Below are positions 1 to 11,671 of a stretch of 33,061 bases of DNA, in pieces. The translations under genes and the position numbers were made by a program. Below the pieces are notes generated by a model that saw nothing but the letters and a program-made list of their open reading frames with translations, was not told the DNA's origin and made no database searches. Origin of the DNA: Chromera velia. Taxonomy: Eukaryota; Sar; Chromeraceae. The first letter of the stretch is position 1, and every line of letters starts with the position of its first letter. The DNA lies in the NCBI GenBank assembly GCA_018398765.1, contig JAHBMJ010000655.1:10001-43061 (forward strand). The letters are read 5' to 3'.

Positions 1-856
1 GTTGGTATGGTCTAGTTCAGCTAGTTGCACTGTGTAAGCTGTTTTACTGAAGTCTTAGTACTATCAGATACAGGTGGTTAAAGTGTGACAGACATTGGTT
101 GGTTTGGTCTAGCAGTTAATGTCAATCTCGAGCATTCTTAGTGATGACGTCAAGCAGACACGTCAAGCATGCACTTCACCAAAATCACTTAATGAAAGCA
201 TGCCCGACTTCACGATGTGCGGCCTTGTGATACACCCATACACGCTATGTGGCCCAGGTCCCCCGTCTGGCCCACATCTGCCTGACGCTTGCCAGCCCTT
301 TATTACTCAGTCTTCTTATTAGGCGGATTGCCCCTCACACACTGGCATGCTTCAGACAATCACCTCAAATCTTCTGGAATTCTTAAAATAATTGGGAAAC
401 GTTAGGGGAAACATAACAAATAAAAGTTAGAAATAAAGGGGTGCTCAGACAGATTCTGACAGAAAGCGATCGACGGAAAGCTAGACGAAAAGGGAAACGT
501 CAGAATGACTGTCTGAATGGTTGATTTCAAGACTTTGCTGCTAGCCCTGCCAATGAGAATAGAAATACTCGTTCATGTGGTATTTACCCACACAGCATGC
601 AGCCCACTGAATAATTTTCAAAAAGAGAACCGATCGGCGATCGTACCAACATGTGGCCATCATGATGCTCCTTTTAGGGGGAAAGGCTAAAAGGAGTGGG
701 GTTATATAGAGTTTAAACGTATGCCAGGCACTGCTCTGCCTCGTTTTCTCCTGTCTAGTGGTTCTCCTTTCACCTTTCTCATTCGGGCATGTGTTGGGGG
801 CCGGGGAAGAGGCATGGAGGATCCTGCTATCATCCTGGGAAGAACACTGTGCTCAC
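1..856. other. No gene recognised
   Basis: No open frame here has convincing coding character. Short frames are unsupported by splice sites or motifs. The stretch is of mixed composition without simple repeats. It may hold 3' sequence of the minus-strand gene that follows, but nothing shows that directly. Confidence 0.4.
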
Positions 857-1610
857 TCAGTTTGCATGCCCTGCAGTTGAAAAAAAAAAGATGATTGACG
901 GTGCAGTGCATCGATTGTTTGCGTGCATACAAATAGAACAGCTTTGTTCCAAACTTTTGCTGCTGGCAGAGAGAGTGAAAAAGAAAACATGAATTAGTAC
1001 TATAGGTGCCGTCCATTTAAAAAAAAAGAAGGAAGATGAGAGTTGGAAAACACTCACGCAGTATGACAAGGATGGGCAATGCGCAGGACTGACTGAACAG
1101 TAAGAACTATCATGTTAAAGTCCTCACAGACTTTCGACATACGGAAAAACCAAGGTTTCATGTAGTTTTCTTCTGGGTATTTGTTGAACTGCACAATTCC
1201 TTGATAGTATGTGGGAAAGGCGAAGATCGTAACCCGCCCTGTAAAAGGATACAGGATGTGAATCTCCATACGAAAGATTCCCCAAAAACACCACCCGCAG
1301 GTGATCGTATAAAAGAGGATGCAAATGAACATCAACAATTAAAATCATGAAAATTGTACTTATATATGCACAACCGGGCCATCTCCGATTCTTCGACCAT
1401 GAAGCAGCCCCGAGGGGATAGATAACTAACCCGATCAAAGTGCGCAGAAGTGAGTACTGAGGGGAAGCTTCGGGTCTGATCATTGTAAAAAACTTAGAAG
1501 ACCAACAGAAATAGACAAGAAAATGTAAGAAAATTCTGATTAACCTGTCAATGTCCATGCCAGTAGTGTCATTCAGCTCTAGTCACCTCGACCACCTGCA
1601 CAAAGAGAGA
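857..1610 (-). CDS. Unknown multi-exon gene, partly resolved
   Basis: The best exon is 1238-1058 on the minus strand. It starts after a strong acceptor (pyrimidine tract ending ttttacag), ends at a gtgagt donor, and reads 59 intact codons beginning GRVTIFAFPTYYQGIVQF, with natural-looking aromatic and charged composition. A possible upstream exon near 1484-1440 reads PEASPQYSLLRTLIG, and a possible last exon (about 966-857) reads KSLEQSCSICMHANNRC and then a stop. The upstream junction phases do not all agree, so the full chain is not solved. I do not recognise the family. The first exon and start codon are not identified; the gene would be divergent from the FtsJ-like gene at 2727. Alternatively the 1238-1058 exon could be a remnant of a decayed gene. 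Confidence 0.4.
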
Positions 1611-2044
1611 AAAGGGAGAACAACGCTTTGTTTCGGCATGAAAAAAACGGAGAAAACAGAAAATACGTGAGGGGAACTTGCGCTTAGAAAAGTAGCGGTC
1701 TGGCGATGTAATGGCATACTGTCACCTTAGTAGGGAAAAAAAGAGCCCACTGACACTTTGTTCCTCCATTAGCTGCTATCTAGCTGCTGCACTGTTACTA
1801 ATTGCCAGCTGCATGATGCTGCATAGTATCGCTCCACAGCCGTAAGGCAAGACTGCGTATAGTGGTTAGGACGCTGGACTCGGATTCAAAGATTAACCGA
1901 GCTTGCACTGCTGAATCGTAAGTCCTGCGGGTCCCTAAGTCGTCAATAGTCGTCATACACTTTTTACATATACGCGTGCAATACGCGTGCAGCTTTGGCC
2001 CACGTGGGAATTCATGCATACAGTCCGATTTCCGATGCATGCTT

Positions 2045-2440
2045 TCCGGGGCTATTTTTGTGAAAGTGCCCCATACATCCCCATACATGCATGCATCCCC
2101 ACAAGGGGGACCTCAAAAAGCATCTGACGCAAGCAAGCTTGCGAACGGCCCCGGAAAGCAAGAAAAATGAGAACTGCACGATTGACGCACGCCGGCCGTT
2201 GCATGGTGCATGCATGGTAGCGCCGACCCCCCCCNNNNNNNNNNNNNNNNNNNNNNNNNNNNGGGAAAAAAGCAGCGCGGAAATCCCCCCCCCCGCGGGA
2301 AAAAAGCCCGACTGACAATCCAGCCTTTCGGGGCCGGGTTTTTGGCGAAAGATGCATATGGGCTGGGGTATTTTTGTTTTGTAAGTGCCCCCCGCTTCGC
2401 TTTCCGGGGCCATCTCAAAAAGGGCGGTTGCCCGGTAACA
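2045..2440 (+). repeat. Degenerate direct duplication flanking the gap
   Basis: Near 2048-2071 the sequence runs ggggctatttttgtgaaagt then gcccc, and near 2366-2392 ggggtatttttgttttgtaa then gtgcccc. Both are followed by a ggggccatctcaaaaag-like stretch (2102-2120 and 2411-2428). The offset is roughly 310-320 bp. The N gap lies between the copies, so copy number and gap size in the assembly may be unreliable. Confidence 0.5.
2235..2262. other. Assembly gap (28 N)
   Basis: Twenty-eight undetermined bases, preceded by an eight-C run and followed by GGG and a second C homopolymer. Homopolymer or duplication-induced assembly failure is the likely cause. The true length is unknown. Confidence 0.98.
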
Positions 2441-2726
2441 AGCCGTCTCTTTGCGTGGAACGGAAGAAGTGAACAAGACCTGGCTGTTGTGATCCATGCT
2501 TTGACTGAGAAGCTCATTCTCTCATGTATACAGAGGAAGAGAGTGAGAGACGGAAGTTTCTCTAGGCATGCAGTGGAGTGAAACGAATAGGGAGGGCAGA
2601 CTGAGCAATTCATCTTGATTCGTTCAACGGAGCCGCACACGCAGAGTGCTGTGCTGTGTCCCTGAACCTCCGGCATCGTTTTTCCGGGTGCTGACCTTCT
2701 TTGCGAAAAAGGCGAAGGCGCTTGCG

Positions 2727-5700
2727 ATGGCGCACTGTGACGGGGTGGGAGAAGCCCCCGAAAGGCTTGGGGGAGAGGGAGGAGACTGCGTGTTGGAGGA
2801 CGACGACCGTTACGTTCTCTTCCAAAACTCCTGCAAGGAAACGCTTTGGGCGAGTCGAAGCTGGCACGAGAAGAAGAAGTACTGGACACGGAAGCAGTGG
2901 TTGGTCGGAGAGCCCCCAGCTAGCCCTACAGACTCTTTGGTTGAGGAAGAAAGACCCGCCCCATGTCTGTGTATGATTGCAGGATGCGGAGGGAGACGTG
3001 GCAGGCACCTGAAGGTTCCCATGTGCACTTCCAGACATGCTTCTCCGTGCTCGCAGAGATGTTCGGTCAGTCGAGGGGGGGGAGAGTGTTTGGGGAAGGA
3101 GAGGGGCGGCAGGGCGGGGAGTGAGATGAGAGGAGACGGGAGGGAGGTCCGTCGCTTCTTCGCACAGGGCAATGCGAATGTAGCCACTCCCCCTTTGCTG
3201 CATGCTTGTTGGGTGATTTCAGAGAGCGGAGCACGGAGTGACTGGTTTGCTGGCTGAAAGATGGGAGTCTGAACCTTTCTCTTCCTTCCTGTGCCTCTTC
3301 TCTCTCTCCTTGCCTCTTTCTTTGCTTGTCGATTTGCAGAATACTTTCAACTGCTGGGGACCCCCATTTTTCTACCTCACCAATTCTCCTTCATCGGTGT
3401 GTCTATCTGTCTGTCTGTCTATGTGGCTGTCTGTCTGAGGGTACGCTCAAGGCCTGGAGCTCTGGTACCCTTCCACTGAGAGAGCGCGCCAAAAGAAGAA
3501 AGAAAAAACAGAAGAGAATGAAGAAAGAGAAAAAGGAAAAGACAAGACGATGTAGTCTGTCAGCCTGACCTAGAGGAAAGGCCAACGCTCTTCAATCCTG
3601 TGCACCTGTACGTATCTTCCTGTGTGTTCATGTAAAAGAATTTCCTGTCTCACTCATCGCAAACGATCACGTCCTTCTGCCTTCCTTTCTGAGCGTCCAT
3701 GCGTGACGGAGTTCGCATCGCGTCGCACGCTTCATTATTCCTCTCCAGCTTCCCTCACTCTCGAAAATATGTGCGTGGGTGTGTGCGTGTACGTGTGCGT
3801 ATGTTTACTTTCCATCCGTCCTTCTCACAGTATATCTGCCATGAGAGTCCGCTTTGAAAACTCGGATAGATAGATACCGGTGGATTTTGCTTTCTCCAGG
3901 TAGCCAGCAGTCGTTGCAGCGTCTCCTGTTCCCTTGGGTGATATCCTTCAAGGGAGTGCTCATCTCAGCTCCTCACCTCTCTGCGCATTCCTGTACAAAC
4001 AGACTGCACTTCGATTTTGTGCCTTCAGATATCGCCTGTGCTCCGGGGGGCTTCAGCCAGTTTCTTCTGGAAGGCGCAGGTCTGTCTCAATCTTACTGGC
4101 TGTTGCGAACTTCATTTCATTCCTTCGTCGACTGGTTCCCCGTTCTGCTTTCTAAAAATCCTCCTCGCTGGCCATCTCCCGTCTTCCCGTCCGAGGGTTT
4201 GGTTTCGTCCCATCCTCTCACTTCCGCACGTACATGTAGATGCATAAGCAAATGCATGCAGGAGGGAGGAGCGTCTGCGGGTGGGGTCTTGGCGTGACTT
4301 TGCCAACCAACAGAGGGGGGTTCCCTTTGCTCGTCGAACCGCCAGTGGGGTGCAGCTACTGTGTGAAGTACATGGAGTGAGTCAGTCAATCGGAACTCCT
4401 CTCTCTCTGTGAAGTACATGGAGTGAGTCAGTCAATCGGAACTCCTCTCTCGAGCTGCGTCTGTCGCAAAACTTTCTGCATTCTGCTTTTCTCTCTCTCG
4501 ATTGCTGCCAGCATGAGATGTCTTCACGACACCACCTGCTTGCACGTGCTCCTGGCTTCTCACAATCACCTTACCTTTCCGTGTCCTGTCCATCATGGTT
4601 GCATGCTGGCACAATGCTTGAGAGGGAGCAAAAAGGGAATGCATCCCATTTTCGAGTGTCTCTCTGCGTCAAAAACGAACGATAGCTGTCTGTCCGTCTT
4701 CCTATTTTCCTAAGCCTGTCAATGAAAAGAAGGAGGGAAAAGAAAGAAACACATGGACTGTCTGTCTGTCTGTCTGTTCTTGTGCAGTCTTCTGAGTGAC
4801 CCAACCCCCTCCCATGTCCCGCTGGGCGCCGCCATCGGAGTGATTGACGAGAAAGTGGACATTTCTCTGGCAGACGGGCAGTACCTGGGTGGGAAGGAAT
4901 TTGCGAGAGGATACCGCAGCGGAGTAGGCCGACTTGAGGACAGGGAGAACGCAAAGCTTGCGATGCTGGCACGGCAACTCGAGATTGGCCTGGAGAGTCT
5001 GAAGAGCGCGGGGACGTTGATCTTTCGAGCCTTCGCTTCGGAGCAGATGCACGTGAACTTGATGAGACTCCTCTTGGTCAGCCATTAGCTCGGTTTGGCT
5101 TTGCGGGGCGTTTCTCTTATTCTAGGAGAAAGATGAGAGCAGTGAGTGTTAGCTCAGCTGTGCGTCCCTGTGCCCAGATGATTATTGAGTTGCCACACTG
5201 TGAGTTGGGAGGGAGACATCGAGGGGTGTTTTCGTGGCAAGTGAAAGCGCACTGTTGGTTTTTTTCTGTGACAACCTTCTTTTCAGAGCTCCCCACTGCT
5301 TCCTTCCTTTTTTCCTTCCTTCGTTCGCTTTTTTGTTTGTTTGTGCCTTTGTCTCTTTCTATCTAGGTACACCAACCTGGTGGGGTCTTTTTTGTGCAGC
5401 TTTCTTTGTTCGTATAAGTCTCTTTGTTTCGTCGTCATCGTTGTCGAAGTTCAAACCACTCCTCCTCTGTTTGTGCAGCTCTGTCGGGATGTGTTTGTGC
5501 GAGTGACGCCCTTCAAGAGTGAATTCGCACACCAAACATCGTCGTCCTTCTATCTCGTCTGCCGCGGATTTCTCAGAGATAAGGTGAGAGAGTCACTCTC
5601 CATGTGCATCTCTATCCACCCCAACCTGCAGGGGATGAGGCCCTCCTTTTGACTGGTCTCTCTCTCTCACACAGAGTCTCTTTCGTGCTCCCACTGGTTC

Positions 5701-8024
5701 CCTTTCCGTCGGCTCCTTTTGATGCTTCCTTTCGTCTCATTGCCTTCTGCTCATTTTTCTTTACAGCACCACACCGCTGCGAAGGGAATGGGGGGGTCCG
5801 ATCGATCCACAGATTCCCCCTCGCCCCCCCTCTGTCCTTTGACTGCATGTGCGCAGTACACACGGCTGAATGCTGCGGCAGAGCTCCGGAGTGCCTACCG
5901 GACTCTTCTGACAGCAGCCACGACGAAGCCACCCCCACCGACCAAGATGCTTCCCACACCCCCTCCTCCCGCGTCTGCAAGACCGACTGGCTCTCTGACC
6001 GCGCCTTCATCCGCATTGCCAGCAGAAGGAGCAGTTGATTCAAAGGGGAAGGAGGAGAAAGCAAAGTTGGACACGGACAGAGGAAGCGTGTTCGAGCAGG
6101 GAGGACATGCAAACTCCGCACGTACTTCCCCGGCCCTGGCCCCCTGCAGGACGCCCTCTTTGACAAACACACAAGCCCACTCGTTTCGATCCCTCCCCTC
6201 TACCCCTGCTCCCCCTGGGGGGGGGGGGAGTGCAACAGCATCCGCCTCCTGTCACGTCCCTGTACCGCCACCGCCACCGCCGCCGAGACCTCGAGATGGT
6301 GCTTCTGTCATTGCTGAGGCAGCAGCTGAGCTCTCCAAACTTTCCGGGGGTGAAACGGATTCGATCAAGGAGTGGAAGAGTGGGGGCGAGAGGGAGAGGG
6401 GGGTGCTCGAAGGGGACGGGAAGGTGACAGCATGTTCTTCTAGTTCCCTTCCAGCAGTATCCTCAGCCGCGTCAACGGGCGACCTTGCGTCCCTCTCTCT
6501 TGCGGCCTCTTCCCACTCTGCATCTGTCGCAGCTTTGCGCACGCCCTCGCGTGATGCGTCCGTGAAGAAAGGCAGAGGAAGAGAAGGAGGAGGTCCGCGC
6601 CCTTCTCCCCCCTTTATTTCATTGCCCATGGGAAGTGCGGGAAGCGTGTTGAGGAAGAGTCTGTCGCCCCGTCAAGGGACTGCTGACAGGGGTGCTGATG
6701 GGACCACAGGGGTAGGGGTCTCTGTGGCTGGGGAGGCTCTCACCCCTGATGCAACCTGCAGAAGGCTGAGAGAGCATGTGAGCATGGAAATGAATTTGAA
6801 TGCAGAGGAGGAAGAAGACGAGGAGGATGAGGACGAGGACGACGCGGTTTTTGGAGACACCGAGCAGGTTCTCATCCGATCCTCCTCAGAAATCCCGTCT
6901 CCGTCCTGCCCCCGCATTCCTTTGAGATCCGATTCGCCCCTTCCTGCCGACCGCTGCGTCTGCGGGTTCTTCATCAGAGATGACACGAACCTCGTCTTGG
7001 ACGGAATGTATCCAGTCAGTCAGTCAGTCAGTCAGTCAGCCAATCTTTCGGTCAGCCAATCTTTCGGTCAGTCAGTCAGTGAGTCAGTCAGTTAGCCAAT
7101 CTTTCGGTCTTTCAGTCAGTCAGTGAGTCAGTCAGTCAGTCAGTCAGTCAGTCAGTCAGCCTTTCAGTCAGTCAGTCAGTCAGTCAGTGAGTCAGTCAGT
7201 CAGGCAGTCACTCAGTCAGTCAGTCGGTCAGCGACAGAGGAGACAATGTGGAGGGAGGCACTTGAGTGCTAGTAGGTGTATTTCGGATGAAGGTTGAGGC
7301 GCATGAAGGCAGCGAGCAGCAGCAAGAAGGGGAGGCAGACTTGATGCATGGGTCTACGCAGCTTCCTGCCTCCTTTGGCTCCTCACTTTTTCATTCTCGG
7401 ATTTTGCCTTGCAACTTCACAGTTCTCTTGGCTCTCCGGCTTCTTCCTTGACTCACATGCATCAACTCAAAAGAATGAGCTGTCAGTTGAAGAACGGAAT
7501 CCTCTTTCTGCTTCCGGTTTTTCTCCTTGCTCCTTTGTCACCCTGCTTCCCCCCCTCTCTCGAAGTTGATGCATCGATTCACTCGATCTTTTGTGTCCGC
7601 AATTGCAAGTGTGCAGGCCGGAAAGGAGTGTCCGCGCACCACCACCACCGGCAGCAGCAGCAGCAGCCAGTGTGGTGAGAAGGAGAAAGAGACGGAGGAA
7701 GAGGAGAGGAAGAAGAAGGAGAAGAACAAGGCGAAAGAGAAAGAAGAGAAGTGCGAGTACCTCCACCCTCTAACCGACATCCGATCGATTTTGGAGTATG
7801 TCTTTCGAATGGTGGCGATCGGGTCAGTAAAGGGGGAAGGAGGAGGAAGGGGGGGGGGGGTTTGTGAGGCTTCGTCTCTGTGCATTATAATTCTTGTGCC
7901 CTAGATTCAATGGCTGTCTATCTGAGTGATTGACCGACTGTCTGATTGACTTACCGACGCTCTGCATCGACTTGGTCAGTCATCTGACGAGCTCTTTCTC
8001 TCTCTCTCACACACACACACACTA

Positions 8025-8073
<49 letters not shown>

Positions 8074-10644
8074 CTGTCTGTCTGTCTGTCTGCGTTTGTT
8101 TCTTCTTTCTTTCGTTCGATTTTCTTTCTTTCCATCTGTGAATTTGGAAGCATGAAAAAATGGCACACGAAACGTGCATCTGTGTGTCCTCCGCCCCCTC
8201 TTTGATGTTCCTTCCACTGCAGGGAGTCGAACGCTTTCTACATGCAGGAGCAGGAGCCGTGGGGCAAGTCGGAGAAGTCCAAATGGGGAGAAGGAGATGA
8301 GAAGAAGAGAGGAGGGAAGACAGGACGGAAGATAGAGACGGAGAGTGGTCCTGGGCGTGGGGGTGCAGGCAGAAGGCACGGGGGTGCGGTGCCACGAGCT
8401 GGAGGGCATCAAAACGAGGGACCTCCTTTTTCTTCTTCGTCTTCTTGGAAGTGGAGGGGGCGTGAGGGGAATGGGTGGGGAAACCAGTGGGGGGCAAAAT
8501 GGAAGAGCCGTACGAATAGAGGCGCAGGAGGGGGTGAAGGAGGACGGTGGGGGGGGCCTTTTGGTGTAAGCAACCAAACCGCTTTTCCCTTTTCGTCTTC
8601 TACCTCCTGCCCTCCTCGTGCTGGTGCTGGTGCTAGTGTTGCTGCTGACATGTTTATGTGTCTGCCATCAAATGGGATGGAAGGAGGGTCGTTTCCCCCC
8701 TTTCCGTCCTTCCCCCTTCCAGTTTACCCAACAGACATGGGCATGAATTTTCCCTTTGCCCCACAGAATGAAAACGGGATGGGAATGGTACCCCCACCCC
8801 CACCGATGCCCGCTCCTGGTGCAAATTTGAGTTTGGCCACCCCACAAGGACAGGGACAGACACAGGCAGTAGCAGGGGGCGTTTTGGGTTCCGCAAATCC
8901 CCTGCTGAATCCGCTGCAGCAGCCGAATATGTGCAGCAGTACTCAGTACGGGCAGCAGAACTGCGATGTCTTCTTTCCGGCAATCGGCGTAGTCCCTCCC
9001 CTCCCTGGCCCCAGCCCTCCAGGCATCCTTCCTCCTCCTCAGCTCTTCTCTGTACCTCCTTCGTTCCCCTTCCAACCGGTAGACCCTCTGCAGATCTCCG
9101 CACACTGTCATGCCCCTACGCCCCTCGCTTCGTCTTCGATCCCTCTTCCTCTTCAGCCACCGATGCCTGTCGTCCTTCCGCCTGTCCAGCTGCAACAGCA
9201 AGGAGAAGCGAATGATGCAGAGGGGCACAAAAATGCACAGCAGCAGACATCCAATCCAAGTCCTTCAGCTTCCGCTTCTGCACCAGGCAATACGAAGCAA
9301 ATGCATCAGGGCAAAGGGAGGGGGAAAGGGAAACAAGCACAAACTCCAAAGCCTCAAACCGAAGTGCAAAAGGAGGAAAAGCAGGACTCAGGCGAGACCG
9401 GCACAACCGCACATTCTGTTCCTCTGTCAAGCGGACAGCCCCACCCCACCCCTCAAGCCCAAACCTCCCATGCAGCTACAGGGACCCCCGAAGACCTAGA
9501 TGGGGGATCTCTGGAGGCATTGATTGAGTTTGCCTTTTCAGGAACGCCTCCGCTCATTCTACGACCAGAAAATGCCCCTCTCCTCCCTGCCCTCCACGCC
9601 GTCTTGGAGTCACACGGTATCAAGATGCCTTCTCTCTCCATTCTACCTTCTTCTTCCCTCCATTACCCGAATCCCTCACCCCCCTCCCATCTGTGGCAGC
9701 ACACCCAACCCTCTCAGCAGCCCCCAATGCACCCCGTCCTCACCCACAGAGTTCAACTCGCAACGCAACAACAGCAATCGAATCGAAAACAAAAACCCAA
9801 ACACACACCCAAAGCGTTCTCAGCCCCCCAAATTATTGCAGCCCCTCCGAAGGTCCCACCTTCTCCAACCGTCTTCCCCCGCCCCCCTGCCCTCCTCACA
9901 CCCCCACCCGCTGAGAAAACCGACCTGCCTGCCTCTTCTTCCTCTGCGTCATCATCTGCCGCACCTCTCGTCGCCGTTCCCGCTCCCGCACAAACAATTC
10001 AAGGAACCTCACCTTGCCCCTCTCCCCAAGAATCCTCATTTTCACAAGCTGAGTCCTCCAACAGCTTTCCGTCCACTCACCAGAGCACCAGGACAAACAG
10101 CCAAGCAGGCACAGCTTCCAGCCGGAAGCCCAAAAAGCAAAACAATTCTTCTTCCAAGAAGCAGAAAGCTGCAACCGCCCCCCAAGTGTTAAAGCCGCCC
10201 CTTGCTGAGTCGAAAGGGGGGGGGGAACGGGAGAAAGGAGTCCAAAAGCAGCGAGAGACGGCAGAAGATGAAAGTGGACAAGCAAATATGAGCCTTGAAA
10301 GCAAAGAAACAGAGCAGGAGAAAACGGAATCGGAGAGAGATCCGACGAATGGACCTGCGTTGGAGGGGGACACATGGATCAAATCCATGTCCAAGCGTCC
10401 CTCAGGCAATCCGGTTTTCAGATCTTCCGGAAAACCCGCAGGAGCGTGCAAGGAGTCCGAGTCTCCCTCTGCCTCTGCTACGGGAGATTCGTTGAACGCT
10501 TCCCCCCTGCCTGGCCCCCCTTTGGTGGCGATGACGCCTTCGTCGCGTACTGAGAAGGCAAAGACGAGGAGAGGGGGGGGAAAGCACAAGCAGGTACGGA
10601 AACAGACTGCAGGAGCAGGCAAGGGGCATCAGCAGGAGCCGTGA
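2727..10644 (+). CDS. FtsJ-like methyltransferase with very long disordered tail
   Basis: Predicted exons: 2727-3014, 3340-3396, 3564-3607, 3749-3770, 3904-3937, 4029-4079, 4262-4376, 4788-5076, 5479-5583, 5767-7014, 7617-7822 and 8223-10644, all GT-AG and phase-consistent, giving about 1,626 residues. The fold is shown by the SAM-binding motif LDIACAPGGFSQFLLE, followed by GLGVTLP, the motif-IV strand VDISLADGQ, the helix and strand KSAGTLIFRAF, and the C-terminal TSSSFYLVCRGF. FtsJ/RrmJ enzymes methylate ribose 2'-OH of rRNA, tRNA or mRNA caps using a K-D-K-E tetrad. Here the second Lys is Arg (IFRAF) and the Glu is Ser (SSSFY). More than 1,200 residues follow: Pro/Ser/Thr-rich, an acidic Glu/Asp run near 6805-6845, a Lys/Glu stretch (7670-7750), an Arg/Gly/Trp region (8280-8580) and Gln/Pro-rich sequence. 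One more ordered patch lies near 9505-9650. Exons after 3904 are well supported; the first three or four are less certain. Confidence 0.75.
4363..4453 (+). repeat. 46-bp tandem duplication over a splice donor
   Basis: Bases 4363-4408 are repeated head to tail from 4409 to about 4451 with no mismatch seen. Each copy contains tacatggagtgagtcagtc, so the gtgagt donor used at 4377 is present again at 4423. Use of the second donor would add 46 nt and break the reading frame. Confidence 0.9.
7015..7232 (+). repeat. (GTCA)n microsatellite at an intron start
   Basis: A roughly 218-bp imperfect tetranucleotide array, mostly cagtcagtcagt with a few interruptions such as caatctttcggt. It begins exactly at the predicted 5' splice site of the intron after exon 10, so every unit is itself a gtcagt-type donor candidate. 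Confidence 0.9.
7990..8095 (+). repeat. Compound (CT)n(CA)n(CT)n(GT)n(CTGT)n microsatellite
   Basis: A compound simple repeat inside the last intron of the FtsJ-like gene, upstream of the acceptor at 8221-8222. The frames that cross it in either direction are repeat translations, not genes. Confidence 0.95.
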
Positions 10645-11616
10645 AGGTGCAGGCCATGTGAAGTTTCATATCAGGAGCAGGAAGGAAAGAATGTTTTGGA
10701 TGTAACGCGAGCATGGTGAGAAAGCTAGGGCGTTTGTGTGACGAAAAAGGAAAAGAAAGAGCTGAGCCTTTGAAGAAATTTCGTGGGGGAAGGAGAAGCA
10801 AACAGCTTCTTTCACTTCCTCCGACTTTGCTCTCTTGTTTTCCTTCTTTTCTGAAGGGGAAGGGGGGGATGGGACCTTGCTTTGTCAATCAATGCATAGA
10901 CAGCCGCTTTCTTTGGTGGTCTGTCTTTTTATCTGTCTGTCCATCCTCGGTCTGCGTGTCCTTGATGCCTTTCAGTGTGTAGGCATGCATTCTACTGGGT
11001 ACGCTTCGTGTCAGACAGACTGATTGACTGACCGAACAGACAAAGGAAAGAAGGAAAGAGGCCTGAGCAGACGGATAGGGAGGATCTTATGTCAATCTTG
11101 GAAGGCAGGCAGGAATGGAGAAAGGAATAGTTGTGATTTCTTTTGTTTGACGGCTTGGTGCCCAGTGTATGGTTGAACGGAAAGTAAAAAAAGGGAGAAT
11201 GGGTGGATAGGGTGAGATTGGAAAGCCCTCTGTATAGTCCTGCGTAGGTGTGGAAGTGTCCCATGAAATTTGTTTCTGTCGTTCAACGTCTGACTTTTCC
11301 AGTGACGTCCGTCTTTTTGGACTGAAAGGTTTTTTTCGCAAGCCGTGGGTTCTAGTGAATTTTCGTGGTCGCGTGTGACGATTCATCTTTGAGGGCGCAT
11401 ACTGCTTTGCTCTATTCACAGACTTTGAGGCAAGTTTCGGCTGTGGGGGACTGGTTGGTGAGAAGGAAGACGACACAATGGAATCCAGAGACACTGTCTT
11501 TTTTCCCCTCTCTTTCGCTCGCCCCTCTCCTTCTGGGAATGAGAGGAGAGAGAAGCCCAAACACATGCTTGACTGACAGCCTCAGACATGATAATGTATT
11601 TCTGCTTGCTCATCCA

Positions 11617-11671
<55 letters not shown>

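Larger units (their letters stand above)
1611..2726. other. Intergenic region with duplicated segment and assembly gap
   Basis: This is the upstream region of the FtsJ-like gene. It contains a stretch around 1855-1880 resembling a Pol III A box, runs of GCATGC, a degenerate duplication (about 2045-2120 and 2363-2440) and the N gap between the copies. Several long minus-strand frames cross the gap, but they contain undetermined residues and are antisense to exon 1 of the downstream gene, so I do not call them. Confidence 0.5.

Noticed and set aside
1855..1940. tRNA or SINE on the plus strand (TATAGTGGTTAGGAC resembles an A box)
   Set aside because: No convincing B box at the right spacing and no cloverleaf.
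2113..3203. Long minus-strand frames of 258 and 197 codons
   Set aside because: They cross the N gap or are antisense to exon 1 of the FtsJ-like gene and show only Ser/Pro/Arg-rich shadow composition.
5612..6172. Minus-strand 186-codon frame
   Set aside because: Antisense to the Pro/Ser-rich exon of the FtsJ-like gene; no motifs or splice sites support it.
7951..8577. Minus-strand 208- and 173-codon frames
   Set aside because: Largely translations of a compound microsatellite plus the antisense of the last exon.
9524..10192. Plus-strand 222-codon Pro/Ser/His-rich frame
   Set aside because: Alternative frame of the last FtsJ-like exon, whose own frame spans the entire region without a stop.
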